A stretch of DNA of 64,000 nt, from positions 1-64,000 of the forward strand of contig JAIVFH010000001.1 of the NCBI GenBank assembly GCA_025765595.1, given 5' to 3'. Shown here piece by piece: positions 20,016 through 31,838 of the stretch (within the stretch, counting starts at the first letter, position 1; every line of letters starts with the position of its first letter). The translations under genes and the position numbers were made by a program. The notes beneath the pieces are model-generated. The model was not told the origin of the DNA. It did no database searches and was given only the letters and a program-made list of their open reading frames with translations. The stretch comes from Obelidium mucronatum. Lineage: Eukaryota; Chytridiomycota; Chytridiomycetes; Chytridiales; Chytriomycetaceae.

Positions 20016-21374
20016 TTTTTGGCGGGTTTGTTTTGGGGTGTTTTATCGGGGGTTTTTTTTTCGGTGTTTTCCAACGAGAAATAAAAAGCCATGAAGACAG
20101 CGAAGATAACTAGTGAAAAAGACAAACCCGCCGATCGTGATCTGGAACGTCTTCGGTAACGGTCTTTTTGTACAATATCGTTTAGAAAGCAACCACCCCA
20201 CGAAAGTATTTTTAAAAAGTGTACCTGCTGAGCGGGATCGTCTTCGGCGTCTCTCTCGCGATCTATCTCTGTGGCGGTCTGGTGGAGGTTAGTTTCAACG
20301 AAATCCCATAAGTTGAAAACAAACCGTATGACCGAGAGCGAGATCGCGAACGCGAACGGGAGCGTCTACGTCTGGTGGGAACAATAGCAATGCCTGCAGA
20401 TGCGGGGGCTGTTGAAGCGGCCTCCACATTCTTGTCTCTGTTCAAAATCCTCAGTTCGGCTTCTCTGACTCGACGCATTGTGTTGTCGTCAAGCTTCTTT
20501 GGCCCTTTGCTGATTGCGTTCTTGGAATAAGTGACTTTGAGTGGACGTTCGGCCAGAGTTGTTCCGTGGAGACTGATGGCTTCATTGGCAGCGTCCACAA
20601 CAGCTGAATCGGAAACATAATATACATGAGCGCCATGAGCCCCCGATACCAAATAAATTCAAAACACGTACCAAACTCAACAAAGGCAAATCGGCAACCA
20701 TGCGCTGGATCCCCTGCCATTTTGATGTACGTGACTGGCCCGCAAGCTGAAAACATCTGCGTCAAATCCGCTTCCGATATCAAGAGCGAGATATTCCCGA
20801 CGTAAATCGTCCGTCCAATTTCGTCCGCCTTTGCTGGATCCACTTGGTACATTTGGGTTGTCACGTAAGGGTTTTTGATGTTTGTGCCTGGCACGCCAAT
20901 GCCCAGCGCATTTCCCATCAGCGATGTTGAGTGAATCATCCGCATCGGATGCATGAACGAAGCGGCTGCGGGATTAACAGGCAGAGTGGGGACAGCTGCC
21001 GCTGCGCACGAAGTGACCAGTAGCATCTTCTCACCAAGCTCAGTGCCAGTCAGATGCATCGCAATCTCTGCATTGGCCATTAGCCATTAGATTAGCCATT
21101 AGACGCGATAAGCGACAAAAACAGAGGCAGGAAAGACGAGAAACCTGCGGATTTGGGGTCATTGTATGTCACCAGAGCCTCCTTAGTGTTGAGGCCAAAC
21201 TGTGACGATGGCAACAGTTCTAAGCTCAGGATGGCCCCCAAGTGGCCGAAGAGGTCTCTCAGAGTTGATTCGGATACGAGAGGCGAGATGTTCGAGACCT
21301 GGCAGTTGACGTGATTCAGTCTCGATGTAGTTTGTTTGTTGGTTGGTGGGGCTCACCTTCACTGTTGCACTCAT
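19487..21374 (-). CDS. SREK1: SREK1/SRrp86-like SR splicing factor, two RRMs and RS domain
   Basis: Seven exons: 21374-21357, 21298-21145, 21067-20672, 20603-20325, 20278-20225, 20163-20128 and 19833-19487. Their lengths sum to 1284 nt, exactly 428 codons, so the frame is intact (427 aa). RRM1 (~7-85) has VSNISPLVSESTLRDLF. RRM2 (~142-225) has RTIYVGNIS (RNP2) and CRFAFVEF (RNP1). The part after RRM2 (RPLKVTYSKNAI..MRRVREAE) is characteristic of SREK1. The tail is rich in RS/RE dipeptides and ends in a Pro run. The protein is expected to act in the nucleus in splice-site choice. The 294-nt last intron holds a ~33-base poly(T) run on the plus strand. The gene looks functional. Confidence 0.88.
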
Positions 21375-21710
21375 TCACCAAAGTAAAAAAATGTCAAGAA
21401 GTGAAGACTGCAAAAGTTAGGTTTGATTCCATTTACCACACGGTTTTTCTTATACTTCATGCAATTTTATATGGGAAAGGCAAACAGGAAAGAAAACAAG
21501 AATGCAAAAACAGAAATTGGGAAAGAAATGTGAGAAGTTAAAGGAACTTAAAACAACAGATTTAAAGAAAGAACGTGAAAGAAAGAAAGAAAGAAAGAAA
21601 GAATAAATGAATGAATGAAAGAAATGAACGAAAGAACAATAAAACAACAAATACGCTCAAGTCTATGGAGAACATATGAAAACAAAGCAATGAAAAACCA
21701 ACAACCAGAT

Positions 21711-22037
21711 TCAACGTGGGGGCAGACTCGATGTCCAACCACGGGGTCTTTTGAGAACCGCGAAGCGCTTTTGTGGCCAGAAAATTCGGCGACTGTTGGT
21801 AACAGTCCCGAACTCAAAGAGAGCTCTGGTATCGGGATCCATTTCATCCAGAGTCATCCAGTCTGCTATTGGTTGAATCTTCTTGGCTATGTTCTCACTT
21901 GAGAAGCTTGTGCGACAACTTGAGACTTGTAATTCCACTGTTCGGGAAGAAGAGGCGCTGTCGCTGGCACTGCGTACGAAAGGAATGCGTTCAACCACTT
22001 CCTTGCATTGCATTAATTCGGGTTCTAGGTCAGACAA
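21711..22037 (-). pseudogene. F1: fragment of FSKA-family gene
   Basis: Shares with gene F2 (30.2-31.8 kb) the block DWMTLDEMDPD.RALFEFG.VTNSRRIF.PQK and little else outside it. The conserved C-terminal block (FAAGSW..DEPIDY) seen in F2 and F3 is missing: the frame runs into unrelated sequence after ~21740. No family-type first exons were found upstream; TTAGGG repeats lie at ~22156. Read as a truncated relic. 21375-21700 is purine-rich and gene-free. Confidence 0.5.
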
Positions 22038-22640
22038 CTAAGTTTTTTTTCGTTTCTGGTCAGCAAAAGTAACGTGGAACAGAAGAGAAACTCACGGTCT
22101 CTTGATGCGATACGACAGGAATAATAAGATTAACTTCGGGAACACTGCCGCTGTGTTAGGGTTAGGGTATTTGGCTCATTTCAGGCTGAGTTTCCATCAT
22201 TGTATAATTTTTAAATCGTTGCACCACATGATACCACTTCACAATGAAATATTAGTCTTTGCATTTTGGGATTCTCCGAAATTAAAAACCAGCGGACATG
22301 TCATAATCAATGGTAGATGTTAGTTATTGCAGTGCACATCTCTTTTCAATATGGAATGTTATTTCTTTCATGACAATGAAGGTTTCTCTTGTCTGTTCTG
22401 ATTTTCAGGGGTGTTGTCACTATGTTGTGGTATTGTGGCTTGCATTCTTCCCACATCACGGATGGGGCTGAGAGACAAGATGCAACCAGTCATTTTGTTA
22501 ACGTCAAAAAGCAAGCCAAAACAATAAAAAAATAGGGCATGGAGAGAGGTTGAAACAGTTAAAACGGAAGCAGCTGTCGATGAGTATTTATTTTAATTTC
22601 TACTATAATAAACAAACAAACAAAATAACAAAAAAATATT

Positions 22641-22888
22641 AGGATGGGAGCTCGTTTGTTCTCATTCAGAATATTTGTATCATCATTTGAGCATGAATTC
22701 ATCAAAACACACAAGAAGAAGGAGTGGGTTCCAAGGAGGGAAATTGGGGGGTCTACCGGACTCACCAGCTGCTAATTGCTCGTGACTCTCAGTATACAAA
22801 CCCCGGGGATCGCCAAATGCTCACTCAATTTGCGGCTCCCCTCAGACTGTCCGGCCCTGATCAGCTGTTTCTAATGGCGCCTCCCCAG
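22641..22888 (+). repeat. array head repeat, left half only
   Basis: Near-identical to the left part of the head repeat that opens each unit at 34.1, 42.2, 47.6, 52.3 and 63.1 kb (GGGAGCTCGTTTGTTCTCATTCAG to AATGGCGCCTCC). It stops exactly where the right-half copy at 29773 starts. 22041-22640 has no gene; a TTAGGG motif lies at ~22156. Confidence 0.85.
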
Positions 22889-23012
22889 ATATGCCGGAAT
22901 CGGGTGGTCGCTCTGATTTTCTTGTACGACGTTTGCTGAGTTTTGGATATTGTCAGAGTGGGGTTTCATTGGTAGTGGAAATACTTGGAGACACAGTGCA
23001 AACAGCTTTATC

Positions 23013-23175
23013 TTTTTTAGAGAGAGCGAGGGAGTTCGAATGATGACCGGTGGCGTGTGCGTCGAGGTGGGAGTGAGCGCGTGATGTCAAAGTGTTGTCC
23101 GAAAATTTTTGACGTCGATAAACGCGCTTTCACTCAGCCAACAATGGCCCCGTAAATCACGCATGATTGACTATA
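23013..23175 (-). mobile_element. solo end of a DIRS-like element
   Basis: The right edge GGCCCCGTAAATCACGCATGATTGACTATA matches the terminal ~35 bp of DIRS-2 (58903-58936), and a weaker match continues leftward (GAGCGCGTGA, GACGTCGATAAA). The matching site in unit 3 (49010-49130) has unrelated sequence here, so this is a terminal remnant left by recombination or deletion. Confidence 0.65.
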
Positions 23176-23990
23176 AATACTTATCGCAGGTTAGCAGCGT
23201 CTTTTTTTCTTCAAAGTATTTTAAATAAAACAATTTTAAAAAACGAGAAGAAATTTTTTGTTTATAACCTCAGAAGTCAGAACCTCGTTATTGCTGCATT
23301 TGAAGGAATAGGCATGCGCGAAATCCTAACGCATTTTGAATTTGACGAGCATTGTTCTTCATGTTTCTTTCATAAAATCGATCAAGCTTATGATATCCAA
23401 GAGCCCAAATGCCTCCCAGTTGCACGACGCCAGATGTGGGGAATGCACGCGATGCCTGATTAATCGTTCAAGAAATTGACAAATATTTACAGGCCACCGC
23501 CCCGCCAAAAATATGTCCATCGCTTTGCATTTTGGTATAATATCGACGATTATCTGGATTTTTTCCAGCCAAGGTACTGTAGAGCCTGTGGGAACTCTGG
23601 ATATTGTCGTGATTCTTGCTGATGTGTCTTCGTTCGATTTCTAAAAAAAAACTGTATCTATCAAATTCAACAGAACCAACCAATTTGTGTACCTTCCATC
23701 CCAGCAACAAATCTCTGGCGTTTTATGCAAAGGCTCCACTTGTTTCTCTTGACTCCCTGCCGTTAATGTATGGGTATGTGGATTTTTTCCAGCTAAGGTA
23801 CTGCAGAGCCTGTGCAACTTTTGATATTGTTGTGCTTTTGGTTATCAGATTGTGGTCTTTTTAGTGGAGCTATCGGGGATGTGAAGATTGTCAGATTTGA
23901 AAAAGCAATAAAACGATAAATCATTTTTGACAGGGGGATGCACGAACAGCGTTTTTTTTGAATAACTATCTTATTATTTAAATAAACCAC
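23176..23990. repeat. partial copy of array D segment
   Basis: Matches 49120-49720 and 37260-37860: AATACTTATCGC.GGTTAGCAGCG, then GGCATGCGCGAAATCCTAACG and CAGGCCACCGTCCCGCC. It carries part of the minus-strand segment gene in decayed form and lies outside the main array. Confidence 0.7.
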
Positions 23991-24074
23991 TTTTTATTCA
24001 TGATTATTACTTTATTACCAAAATATAACTAAGAATTAAAAGTATAAGCGGTCCAAAATGCTGTATGCAGGCTC

Positions 24075-25029
24075 TCAGCGCATCTTGACTTGTGTAATCT
24101 GAGCCACAGCTTGAAAAACAAGGTAATGTTCCTCGCGATTCCCTCGAAACATCTGAAACAATATGCCAAAGTCCTTCAACTTTCCGTTCATTGTTTCATG
24201 GCGCGATTGAAGAATGCTGAGATTGCAGTTGTGCTTAATGATGGCCTCTGTATTACCCATCAGTCGCGTCATGATTTTTCCAGGTACCCCAACATAGCCT
24301 TCATCTGCAGCAACCTTCTCACCAACCCCAAGCCGTGGAAGCAAACTCCGCTTCACCATTGCCAAGTCGTTGAAGAGTCCACATGGAACAGAACCGGAGA
24401 TGTGAACAAATTTGGAAGTAGCAATAGCACTGGCCACTTGATATTGGTAGCCTGTGTGTTTAAATTTGTGGTTGTAAAGGCCTTTGAAGAACAGACAAAC
24501 CTCTTGGATGAGAACGTCAATTCCATCCACGTAGCATGATGGGGCCTTGCAGTGCCAGTTTTCAAAACGGTCTTCAAAATGAATCTATTGAGGAAGAGTG
24601 CAATGAAAGATGAAGGAAACAACAAACAATCAAAGTACTAACCTCATCCATTTCGGAGAAGACTCGCAGCATTTGATGGACTTTATCACGCCAGTTCGAC
24701 TCACTGGTTTTGAACCTTCCAGCTGCAGACCGTTCAGTTGGATACTCTTTCAGATAAACCAAGCACCAGAGAAAGTGGACCTTGCGAAGACCATCAGCAA
24801 GAACCTTTTTGGCAACAATTGTCCAGACATCCACAGCAGACTCCAAACAGAGACCAAATGTGGCAGCAAAGCGGGACTTCCAGACAAGCTTCTTGCGGTA
24901 GAACGAGTCACCAGAGAGGCCAAGGAACTCTGCCGCAGTGCTAACCATTAGCTGCCGCTGCTGGAGCAAAAGAGAATGTGGGACTTGTGCAGGATTGGGG
25001 GTGCTGGTGCTGGCTTCAGTAGGTGGCAT
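24075..25029 (-). CDS. DDE_Tnp_4 (Harbinger-like) transposase, two exons, intact
   Basis: Exon 1 is 25029-24643 (129 codons) and exon 2 is 24584-24075, with a 58-nt GT..AG intron in phase 0, giving 298 aa with no stops. The catalytic triad is visible: CYVDGIDV (first Asp), CGLFNDLAMVKRSLLP..DEGYVG (second Asp region) and SRHETMNGKLKDFGIL (Glu). The N-terminus has a helical DNA-binding-like part. Such enzymes mobilise elements with short inverted repeats and 3-bp target duplications. I could not find the terminal repeats, so it may be immobile or domesticated. Confidence 0.75.
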
Positions 25030-26180
25030 ACTTGTTCATTTTTGAATATTAGAGGTAAAAGTAGATTCAACAACACAGAATGACTCACTTCTGGAAATTA
25101 AAACAAGACAAACAAGCCACACATGCGAAAAGTGTCTTGTTACAAGGTGACTCCTAATGAGTCACATTTGAACTTAATGGCGGAGTTAAGCTTACAAAGT
25201 GAACCAAGACAAACTGGAGGTGCCACTGGAAACAAGCCAAGTGCCACTTGAAAAAATGAACAAAAGTGTTCCGACAATTCAAAAAAGTTCAAAACAATGA
25301 ATCTTCATGTTTTTTTTATTTGCATTGCGAACCAAATAAAGCCATCATGTCCCAATATTGGTGAACACTCTGCAATATTTTTTAGAATTTTTTTAGAAGT
25401 GGCCCAGAAGAAAAAATGACCACTCTTTAAAACAGTGGTTCAGTCCTACTTAGATGCAAGGATGGTTTGAGGTCATCTGTTCATTCAAGAAAAGCTTTTT
25501 TGGAATCACTGCGTCAAAAAATTTTCCAATTTGAACTGCTATTAGTAACATACAAAAACAGCCAAATATGACAATAAATGAATCTTTATTACAGCAACAA
25601 TAGTCAACAGTAAATAAAATATAAAAGGGGCAGTGTTGTACAACAGTGATGAGCACAAAAATAAATGCCAAGAGAAAAGTGTTACCTTGACTGTTATAAA
25701 ACGCGTGACACTCGCGGTGGAAACCCAGGTGCGATTCCCCCAAATAACCTTTTATTTCAATCTTCTATTTTTTGATTTGTCATCTTTGATTTGTCAGATT
25801 ATCATTCTTTTCAGTTTCATTTTGTGATATCATTCTTGATTTCACATATTATTGTGCTATCACTCTTGCTATCACAATTTTCTGTTTGATTTTCAGTTTT
25901 TTTTCTGTTTTGAACTTTTGTTATTTGTAATTCCAGAACTTGCATAAGTAGCAAGCTTTCTGCTCTGAGTTTTAGTTCAGTTTCAATACATTCTGTGTTA
26001 GTCTTACTGTTTTGTAACTCTTTGATTCCGTCTCTCGTGATCTTAAGCCGTTATTGGTCAAGCCCTCGTGCCCCCTAAGCCCTCGTGCCTTCAAGAACCC
26101 TTAAGTCTTTTATTGACTATATGGTTCTTACATTGACCACAAATCGTGGAAGCCAGAACATTCCCTTCAGATTGCAAATC
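25030..26180. other. AT-rich spacer, no gene
   Basis: No frame with recognisable content. A weak B-box-like sequence (GGTGCGATTCCCCC) lies near 25728 without an A-box at proper spacing. The region between two transposon-related loci may include transposon ends. Confidence 0.45.
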
Positions 26181-26182
26181 TT

Positions 26183-27052
26183 TTGCGTAAGAAGGAAAGG
26201 GATGGGTCAGTTTTACTTACTGGGAAGCCAGTCAAAGATGCCATTCCGCAACTGCGGCTCTTCAAACCATGCACGCTCAATTGCAAGATTAAAATAGTAC
26301 GAGAACGCTTGGCTGAAGAGCCACGTGAGTGTCTTCATTTCTTTTCTAAGTTTGGAAACCCTAATTTGTTTAATTTTCTTCGAAGAATGGGACCCTCGCA
26401 ACGATGTGGAGCCAATGCAGCTAAGTGCCGCCAATGAACCTGACGATGATGATGATGAAGAGGGCAATGAGAATGAACGGCTGGGAGCTACTGGAGGCAA
26501 CAAGGACAACAATTACTTCCCCACTGTGCGCAAGTTGCTGGGTCTCCCTCCAACTCCACCCCCACCTTCCTCCTACTCCGAGTCTTCCTTTTCTGCCAAC
26601 CCCCTGAATTCCACTGTGGCTTTATTGCGATCAAATGCTATGCCAATCCCTCAAAACTCATGTCCGCCAGCAGCACTCCCGTCCAAAGCTTGGTTTACAC
26701 CAAGGCCGTCGTTAAAGCCGCAAAAGCTTTTACAAGTGATCTTCGACTTCATGAGCTGATTTGTTTTAAGGATGAGAACACTGGCTTGATGAAGCTAATT
26801 GTTTATTTACGTATTGTTGACGACACTCTGTTCGACACTGCAATCTCCAGTGATGGAAAGACCTTGACATACTACATTCAACCGGCAGAAACAAGTCCCC
26901 AGTCATTCTTGCCTGCTGGTCACAATTCTCTGAAGGACCAGGCCACCAATGCTATTATCCCATACTTCACCAACGATCCTGGCACTGAAGTCTTCAAGTA
27001 TGTCGTGACACTACCTGAAGCTGTCAATTCTAATTGCCAAGAGCATGGGTAA
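26183..27052 (+). CDS. unknown protein(s), spliced acidic/Pro-rich frame overlapping a second ORF
   Basis: One frame reads VLLTGKPVKDAIPQLRLF..RERLAEEP, then a likely intron (GTGAGTGTC..TTCGAAG, about 26323-26384), then WDPRNDVEPMQL, a run of five Asp followed by Glu, and a Pro-rich stretch to ~26750. A second ORF (26660-27052, 130 aa, ATG start) overlaps it in another frame and looks globular. I recognise neither. They could belong to the adjacent transposase locus. Whether one or both frames are used is unclear. Confidence 0.35.
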
Positions 27053-27659
27053 ATCTTCTGATCTGTGATGGGGTTTGAAGCTGGGATGTCAAAAAAGGTG
27101 TGGGTTAAGCAAAAGGTGTGGGAGACTCACACGTACGTTATTTCAGGACAACAAGTTGGGGGAATGCGTGGGGCTTGGATAAAGCAGTGATAACTCTTTC
27201 TTTTACCAGTTGTCCTTTTTTTTGATCATGCAAATAAATAAATATGTTTTAACCATTTTTTTGATTATTGTTTTGGAATTTGTCTCGGTTCGCACATCCC
27301 CCAGAGCATTATTTCAAAGAATGAAAAAAAAAATAAAAAATAAAAAAATAAAGTGATGAATAGTTTCTGGTTTAATTTGGATAGATAAACTATTTTAATT
27401 CCTTGCAAATACAAAGAGGTTCCAGTCCTTTGATGCGCACCGTAATGGTTTTACTTGTATTTGTTCGCTATCTCTCTTTATAACACAATATTTGTATTAT
27501 TATATGCCACTGATACAATGCTAGTGTCACAGACCTCGCCACGGAGCTAACTCTCCAGCCCTGTATAGGCGGCAATTTAATTTTTCAACTCCCTCCACTC
27601 TCATTTGTAGCTCAGAAGTTCCAACTCACCGGTCATCCAAGAAAAGAAAACCTGTTGGA

Positions 27660-29480
27660 ATAAGTACACATGGATTATATAATAATTAATGCCGAAGGAT
27701 GCAATGGGGAAAAAGTGGTATGGGTACTCACTGACAAAGCAAGTGGGGCAAAGTTCCCTTTCCCATTACCTGACAGAGCAGGTGAAACTATCCTGGAAAT
27801 ATTTAAGGATTGGTTACTGTGACGGATTCCTAGAAAAAAATTGCCGTGCATGCATGGCAATAATGAGAAAGCCTTTGTAGAGGGAGTGTTCAGAGGATTC
27901 CTTAGAAAGAAAGGGATTAGTCTAGAAACAATCATAGAATATTAACATGAACAAAACGCCACAGCGGAAGTAACAACCCGGATTCTGTCAGAGGGAGCAC
28001 AGGCAGCATTGGAAGATTCACCATTCACCATTCACCACAGAATTTTGGCCAGATGCGTACCGAATTGCGGCTTACACTAGAACCTGTTTGGAGAGTCCAG
28101 CAGGTGGTGTAACCTGTTGGGAAAAATTCAGTGGTTAAAAGCCAGAATGGAACAAGCTTGTGGTTTTCGGAGCGAAAGGATGGGCAAAAGTACCTGTAGA
28201 GAAAAAGAAAGGAAGACACAAGTTAGACCTGAGGAATGCTAGGATATGGCCATGACGGAAACGGATATTGGGTAATAAGCGTACAAACCGGAGGAATTTT
28301 CAGGGCAAAGAGCATAGAATTTGATGAAACAAGCCCACAGAAACCTGAAACCAAGGGGAAATCAGAAGAAGTCGAAGAAGATTCAGAAGACGAATCAATC
28401 CTGGACTCCAGCAACGATGAGAAAGAAACACCCGAAACACAGAAACCTACCTGAAGATCCACAAGAATACCAAAACCAGTAAAACGTTACGGGTTTGTTG
28501 ATCATGAGGGTGGTGTGGTACGTTTTGCTTTCATGTCAGTCAGAGAAGCATTTATTTCATGTCAGTCAGAGAAGCATTTAGTGGACCCGACGCAGCAGCA
28601 TGGGGAAAAGCTATCAAAAAGGAGGAGCAAAACTTAGAGAAGAATGAATCTTTTGGACCACTGATGCGTTTACCTAAAGGCGAGAGGGCAATTTCAGCAA
28701 AAATAATACTGGCTGAGAAACACGATGGTGGAAAGAAAGCAAGAGGGGTTATTGGTGGACACAGAATGACACACGGTATTGACTATGATGACACTTACTT
28801 GCCTGTAGTGAAACTAGCACCGACGGCAGAAGATGAGGAAGCGGTGGAATATGAATACCTGAGCGCGGATGGTTGTTTGACGCACCCGATGCAATGGACA
28901 CGCCCGGATTTAGTTTTTTTAGTATCGACGCTGGGACGGTTCCTAAGTAAACCAAATCTGAGTCATTCGAACGCAGCAATGAATGTGTTTAAGTACCTTA
29001 AGGAAACAACAGACTGGGGACTACAGTTCAAGAAATGCAAAGAACGTACCGTGTACGGATACGTTGACGCCAAATATTTGGGAGATGTGGTAACCGGAAA
29101 GCTGTTTGTTGGTTTTGCGTTTTTGTGGGTTCGAATCTGGTGTCTTGGAAAGCATCGAAATGTAGCCACATCAAGTACCATTGCTGAGTTATACAGATTC
29201 TATATGGCGGCATTAGAAGGAAAGTGGTTAGTAGAGATCTTTTATGATATAGGGTTCATCGATAAGATGGAGTTTACCTTATATTGTGACAATAAACCAT
29301 TGTTGGACATCTTGAATGGTGATAAGTATCTTGAGCGTACCAAGCACAAAGTAGTAAAGATCAAATTCATTTGCGGGTTAATCAAGGAGGGATTGTTGAA
29401 AGCTGTGAACGTGGATTCAGCTGATAACACTTGAGGCATAATGACCAAAGCGTTGGCATGTACCTTGTTTTCAAAGCACC
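27660..29480 (+). mobile_element. Ty1/copia retrotransposon remnant
   Basis: Integrase pieces (KVVWVLTDKASG, an integrase-tail GYGHDGNGYWV..FDE near 28236-28330) are followed by the start of RT (REAFSGPDAAAWGKAIKKEE..GIDYDDTYLPVVK) in an open frame at 28559-29434. The frame then jumps directly to the end of RT and RNase H (MQWTRPDLVFLVSTLGRFLS..YVDAKYLGD..LYCDNKPLL..VNVDSADNT). The RT catalytic core is deleted in frame. No long terminal repeats were found. 27053-27659 is AT-rich with no gene. Confidence 0.8.
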
Positions 29481-29772
29481 GATGTATCAAACCAAAACCT
29501 CGGCTACTGTGACTCTACCAAAATTGAAAAGAATATCATTTCCAAATCTTGTTGGTTTCTCAGATATAGCCATATTTAAAATATTGCGTGAAAGCTTTCT
29601 GAAGAAACCACAGCTCGCTACACCTGTTTCTAACCTAAGCGTTAAAGGATTGCACAGAACCACCAAAACAAACTTCAAATGCAATGTTTCAAGAAACAGA
29701 ACATCCAACACCACATGTGGTCCTACTACTGGCAGGATAGAAGGGCCACAACAAGTCCAACAAAACGGTGCA

Positions 29773-29950
29773 TCACGTGGCAGTTAACCTTGGACCTTGG
29801 ACCTTGGCTTAGCTTGGCTGGGACCAATTGGCTTGGGTTTGCTCAGGTAGGCTGGCAGTCTGAAGCAGTTTGTTTGTTGTTTATGTGTTTTGTTTTTTGA
29901 ATTTTTTTCAATGCAGTTTTGTGTTTTATTCCATATTTTGGAGCATTTCC
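29773..29950 (+). repeat. array head repeat, right half only
   Basis: TGGCAGTT.ACCTTGGACC..TTGGCT.GCTTGGCTGGGACCA through GTGTTTTATTCCATATTTTGGAG matches the right half of the head repeat. It begins exactly where the copy at 22641-22888 ends, so one head may have been split by about 6.9 kb of inserted or rearranged DNA. Confidence 0.75.
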
Positions 29951-30161
29951 AATAGTATCCAAAACCTGAGAAAATTTCACTCGTTTTTGAAAAGAAAGCA
30001 GATAATTTCCTGAATTGAGTTAGATCTGAGTCTATTTATCACAATGGTTTTGTCAGAATTTTATTTGGAAGAAAAGAAAGAAAGAATATAGAACAAGAGA
30101 ACAAGAGAACCCTAAAGAGAAAGAGAAATAAAAGAGAAAGAAAAAAAGAAAAGAACCAAAG

Positions 30162-31838
30162 CTATAATAAACAACGAAATAGAAAGACAGAAAGAAGGAT
30201 CACAGAGTAGAATAACAAGAAAGAAAATAAAATAAATAAATAAAGAAGAAGCAAGGAATGGAAACATAAAATATTTGGGAAAAATGTTATGTAGAAACAA
30301 AATTTAAACTTTGAAAAGGCAAAAGAAACACCACAAATTGTAGCACTGTAACACACTAACGAAACAAAGATGAAAGGTGGAAAGTGATTTTGAGAAACTG
30401 TGTCATTGTGTCTTAACAGCTGCTGCACATCCTTTTGATACCTTCCAATTATGGCTGAGTAATCAATAGGCTCATCATGGTCCATTGAAGTCCACGAGCC
30501 AGCGGCAAACTCTGAAGTTGAGGAATGTAACTTTGATGCCCATACCCCAACCCGCTTGAGAACAGTCACTTTCTTTTGTGGTTTGAAAATTCTGCGGCTA
30601 TTCGTAACCATTCCAAACTCAAAGAGAGCCCGGACATCAGGGTCCATCTCATCAAGTGTCATCCAGTCGGCAGTTGGCTGTGGCTTTTTGGTTTCTAGCA
30701 TATCAGAAATCCTTGGCGAGATCTCGCCTGTCGTGCGGTCAATGCTCTTTCCAGAGAGACAATTCTTTACTGTTTCAACTTCAACTAACTGTGAAAAAGT
30801 TTTAGCCTGATATAGCTTGCCACGATTTCTGCTTACCAACTCTAAAACGACTTAGTTGCAGTAGAGGCTGTTGCGCAATAATGCAGGTTCTGTAACACAT
30901 CCGTTCATTTAGGAATGTCATTCTGTCCATTAGATACTTTGGGCCATAATGGCGGCGTGTTGGATACGACAGCAAACTAAGCTCCACATTGTCAGTTTGG
31001 ATATCTCAAAACACAACGATCGACTACCTTGTATTTGGATTCTTCAGCGTGAGCGATATTCTCGACACCTTCAACTTTAACCAACTGCGATATATTCATC
31101 TCTGGGGTTGGGGAGAAAGAAGCGCCTAACACTATGCTTGCGGAGCTTCCGAGATTAGCACTTTGTAGCATGAAATTCGTTTCCACATGATAGGCGTTCA
31201 CTCGAAAAACATCATTTTTTCCATCCGACGCGAGTTCCATTGCCGTTTTGTGTGGGACTTGAGTGTAGCACATGGGCCACAGTGGCAATGCGTTGAATAC
31301 TGGCATGATCATCTGGTTGTTCTATTCCTCATCAATAAGTCATGTATCTCCAAGAAAAAACACAAAGAGTTGAAAGACTTACTGAACACTCCACTGTCTC
31401 ATGCACTACAATATTTTCGGAACCGGATTCCACGCTGTCAAATTCAACTAACTGTACCTCATTTTTTGTCAGTAGAAAAAACAAGCAAAGAGGAAACGTA
31501 CTGTGTCCTGTCTGCTTTCGCTGCTGAATGATAAATGTTTCTCGGCGGTGGAAGGAAATTTGACATCCAAAGTGGCGAGTTTCTGGGCTTGGGTACAAGT
31601 ATACGCCTGATTCAAAATAAATTGGCGATTCAGTTTCACCAAACTTGAACAAGATAATGAAAATCTTAACTGCTACGGCTTTGGAAAATATGCAGTTTAA
31701 GAGGGCTGTGTCGGACTCATTCAAAGAGTCAATAACTGTGAGGATTGATTTGATGAGCAACGTTGCGTCTGAATGAATGAAATGTCAGGATGAAAGATCG
31801 CGCGGTTGCAAAGAGTATTAACTAAATGCAGTAGTCAT
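30162..31838 (-). CDS. F2: FSKA-family protein, unknown function
   Basis: Exon 1 is 31838-31823 (16 nt, ATG ACT ACT GCA TTT A); exon 2 is 31768-31671 (98 nt) with SILTVIDSLN..IFSKAV. Further open segments bounded by GT/AG sites follow (about 31610-31506, 31460-31386, 31312-31028, and from ~30785). The last carries DWMTLDEMDPDVRALFEFG and FAAGSW..DEPIDYSAIIGRY. The motif LVE(F/V)(D/E)xVE recurs at three exon edges. Exon 1 phase and exon 2 length equal those of F3, Q1 and Q2. After DEPIDYSAIIGRYQKD the frame stays open into hydrophobic, purine-rich-antisense sequence, which is probably not real protein; F3 stops at the matching place. Function unknown. Confidence 0.6.

Noticed and set aside
25720..25742. 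B-box-like sequence as a tRNA gene
   Set aside because: No A-box at suitable distance and no cloverleaf.
30112..30300. Hydrophobic C-terminal extension of F2 as a membrane domain
   Set aside because: It is the antisense of purine-rich spacer (GAAA-rich); homologous F3 stops before this point.
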